Assembly: GCA_002291495.1 (NCBI GenBank)
Contig: DBAE01000188.1
Coordinates: 13,217-19,640 of the forward strand
Length of the DNA stretch: 6,424 bases
Source of the DNA: Bacteriovoracaceae bacterium UBA1018
Lineage (GTDB): Bacteria; Bdellovibrionota; UBA1018
Direction: 5' to 3'
Below, one piece after another: positions 4,680 to 6,424 of this stretch. The first letter of the stretch is position 1. Every line of letters begins with the position of its first letter. The notes under the pieces were generated by a model. That model was not told the origin of the DNA. It saw only the letters and a program-made list of their open reading frames with translations, and did no database searches. The position numbers were made by a program, and so were the translations under genes.

Positions 4680-5970
4680 CGCCCGTTTCACGTTCGCGCA
4701 TAACCTCAATGGAGACGCTCTCTATTTGTCGTTCGCTTGCTTTTTTAATAGCAAATTTAAGGGAGCCAGCAGCAGTATCAAAATAGAGTTCGTCTCCGAT
4801 TTCTGGAATTCGCCCAAACTGCTGCAATAAAAAGCCGCTTAACGTTTCGTATTCGCCTTCTGGAATATCTAGTTTTAGCTGCTCGTTCATTTGTACGATT
4901 TCCATTCGTGCCTGTACCAACCAGCTGCGATCAGTGAGTTGACGAAACGTCTGGACGTCAGAGTCGTACTCATCATTGATCTCTCCGACAATTTCTTCGA
5001 CGATGTCTTCGAGGGTAAGAATTCCTACCGCTCCGCCATACTCATCAACGACCACTACCATCTCGTTATCTTCGACTCGCATCTCATTGAGTAGATCATC
5101 AAGACTTTGTGTTTCAGCGACATAGTGTGCTGGTGTAATGTGATTGCTGATCGTCTGACTTGTATCAGAGGATAAAAATAGGTCCGAAATTTCAAGAACA
5201 CCGATGATGTTATCGACCCGGTCTTTATAGACAGGCATGCGGGAATGGCGGTGACTTTTAAATCTCTCAAGTGCTTCTTTGATTGTAGAAGTGTCTTCGA
5301 TCGCTTCCACCCGAATGAGCGGAATAAGCGCATGCTTTGCTTCGGTGTCCTTGAAGTCAAAAATGCGTTTAATCATTTTCTTTTCACTCGATTTGATCTG
5401 AGATTCTTTTTTCCCGTATAGAAGGAGAGATCTGAGTTCTTCTCGAGTACTGTGTTTTTTCCCAGTAAGTAATTCTTCAATTGGACCCAGTAATCGCGAT
5501 AGCTTCGAAGTATACGAACTTAAAATACGAGTGACCGGTAGAAATGTCCAATAAACCCATTGAACAGGATAAGCCACCCAAGGGGCTAGTTCAGTTGCGT
5601 ATTTTTGATAGATTGTTTTCGGTATCAGCTCGCCCACCAAGACAACAAGTGGCGAAGTAAACGCGATAGATAATAAATCGGCATGATCTGTTTGTAATGA
5701 ATTTACGTAGAGTCCGATGATCGATGAGATACCGATAACACAGAGACTTGTGATGAAAAGCGTCGCAGAAAGAACTCGTTCAGGTTGATCAGCGAGTTCA
5801 AATGCTAGTTTTGCCCCACGAGAACCTTTAGCCGCTAGTGCTTTTAATTTTAACCGATCTGCTGAAAGGAGTGCGATTTCACTTCCTGAGAAAAGTCCCT
5901 CAAGAAGTAGGAGCGGGGGTACGATCCATACCAAAGTCCAAATTGACATGTGCAATTGAGGATTTTCCAT
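4666..5970 (-). CDS. CNNM/CorC (HlyC/CorC) family ion transporter, 434 aa
   Basis: The domain order is complete for this inner-membrane family linked to Mg2+/divalent cation export or resistance. The N-terminal DUF21/CNNM membrane domain (about 1-190) has F-S-G-S-E-I-A-L-L-S-A-D-R at 27-39 and G-E-L-I-P-K at 113-118. A pair of cytoplasmic CBS domains follows (about 205-335), with S-R-M-P-V-Y and V-D-E-Y-G-G-A-V-G-I-L-T-L-E-D-I. A C-terminal CorC_HlyC domain (about 345-425) closes it. The Asn-rich stretch often seen in the second membrane helix is replaced by T-L-F-I-T-S-L-C (70-77), so specificity may differ from the best-studied members. The start at 5970 lies only two bases after the stop of a second CNNM-type gene, so translation is likely coupled. 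The old name hemolysin does not imply a toxin. Confidence 0.93.
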   Translation of the reverse strand: MENPQLHMSIWTLVWIVPPLLLLEGLFSGSEIALLSADRLKLKALAAKGSRGAKLAFELADQPERVLSATLFITSLCVIGISSIIGLYVNSLQTDHADLLSIAFTSPLVVLVGELIPKTIYQKYATELAPWVAYPVQWVYWTFLPVTRILSSYTSKLSRLLGPIEELLTGKKHSTREELRSLLLYGKKESQIKSSEKKMIKRIFDFKDTEAKHALIPLIRVEAIEDTSTIKEALERFKSHRHSRMPVYKDRVDNIIGVLEISDLFLSSDTSQTISNHITPAHYVAETQSLDDLLNEMRVEDNEMVVVVDEYGGAVGILTLEDIVEEIVGEINDEYDSDVQTFRQLTDRSWLVQARMEIVQMNEQLKLDIPEGEYETLSGFLLQQFGRIPEIGDELYFDTAAGSLKFAIKKASERQIESVSIEVMRERETGEIIQ

Positions 5971-5972
5971 GG

Positions 5973-6424
5973 CTACATGATCTCTTCAAATAGGGCGTCT
6001 AAAATGTCAGTCATTGTGACGATCCCAAGCACGTTACCAGGAGGATTTTCCACCACGGCCATATGTACTTTCTGGTTTTTCATTCTTCTAAAAAGTGAGT
6101 TGAGACGTGAAGTTGGAGGAATGAATAATGGCTTCTCCATAAGTGACGAGATCGGAGCATTCATATCTGCTTTTTCGAGTTTCGCCACCAATAGGTCTTT
6201 AGAATAAAGAATGCCGACGATATGAGGTCGTCCATTCGGTCTATTTTGTGTCACTGGGATACGTGAGTATTGGACTGCCTTCATTGCATTGAGTGCTGCA
6301 TCTAAAGTGGTGTGGGCGGGCAGTGTATAGACGCGGGCTATCGGTGTTTGTACGTCATCAACACTAGTGTCATCGAGTTCAAAAACATTTCGAATGAGAT
6401 CCACTTCGTTTTGCCTAATTGCTC
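5973..6424 (-). CDS. Second CNNM/CorC-type transporter, C-terminal CBS part (5' partial)
   Basis: The frame runs off the right edge with no stop. The GTG at 6402-6404 is not the start: the preceding in-frame codons read A-I-R-Q-N-E and continue into V-D-L-I-R-N-V-F-E-L-D-D, a linker typical of CNNM proteins ahead of their CBS domains. About 150 residues are visible: a CBS pair with V-Q-T-P-I-A-R, Y-S-R-I-P-V and K-V-H-M-A-V-V-E. The protein stops at D-I-L-D-A-L-F-E-E-I-M, just where family members normally pass into the CorC_HlyC domain, which is therefore absent. The membrane domain is expected outside the window. It is the first gene of the visible pair and lies two bases upstream of its full-length paralogue, so the two may form a heteromer; that is inference. 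Confidence 0.85.
   Translation of the reverse strand, partial: AIRQNEVDLIRNVFELDDTSVDDVQTPIARVYTLPAHTTLDAALNAMKAVQYSRIPVTQNRPNGRPHIVGILYSKDLLVAKLEKADMNAPISSLMEKPLFIPPTSRLNSLFRRMKNQKVHMAVVENPPGNVLGIVTMTDILDALFEEIM

Noticed and set aside
5055..5360. Open frame of 101 aa on the - strand within the CNNM gene
   Set aside because: Out-of-frame shadow of a clear CBS-domain coding region.
5950..6207. Open frame of 85 aa on the + strand
   Set aside because: Antisense to the two well-supported CNNM-type genes, with no family features.
1..6424. CRISPR array, tRNA, rRNA, insertion sequence, prophage or integron
   Set aside because: No repeat-spacer array, cloverleaf, terminal inverted repeats with transposase, or phage gene is visible on either strand.

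Overview
This is a stretch of moderate-GC bacterial chromosome with no phage, transposon, CRISPR or RNA gene that I can see. The mix of small exported proteins, a CheY/CheX-type pair, tandem CNNM/CorC transporters, an RNA 2',3'-cyclic phosphodiesterase and a divergent SGNH hydrolase suggests a Gram-negative, chemotactic or motile bacterium. The flavour is close to Bdellovibrionota/Oligoflexia, but that placement is inference from protein style and is not secure.

The window splits into two halves of opposite polarity that converge near position 2030. On the + strand (1-2021) lie: the C-terminal end of an unidentified protein with an outer-membrane-like C-terminal Phe; a 76-aa exported small protein closed by a textbook intrinsic terminator (406-442); a 333-aa exported DUF6607-type protein preceded by a 23-bp inverted repeat closely resembling a Fur box (478-500); a structured 288-bp spacer rich in inverted and helically phased repeats; and a 68-aa exported small protein whose terminator (2132-2170) lies inside the opposing gene.

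On the - strand (6424 down to 2032) seven genes run head to tail. First come two CNNM/CorC-type ion-transporter paralogues, the first incomplete at the window edge. Next is an SGNH/GDSL-like exported protein whose 3' end overlaps a ThpR-type 2',3'-cyclic phosphodiesterase. After a 111-bp gap (or 110-bp, depending on how the ends are counted) there is a compact three-gene module: a single-domain CheY-like receiver, a CheC/CheX-like phosphatase carrying the complete S-x3-E-x2-N-x22-P signature, and a small single-pass membrane protein coupled to it by an ATGA overlap.

The best leads are the receiver/phosphatase/membrane-protein module, the apparent iron (Fur) control of the DUF6607 gene, the regulatory architecture of the 1527-1814 spacer, and the terminator encoded within an antisense coding sequence.
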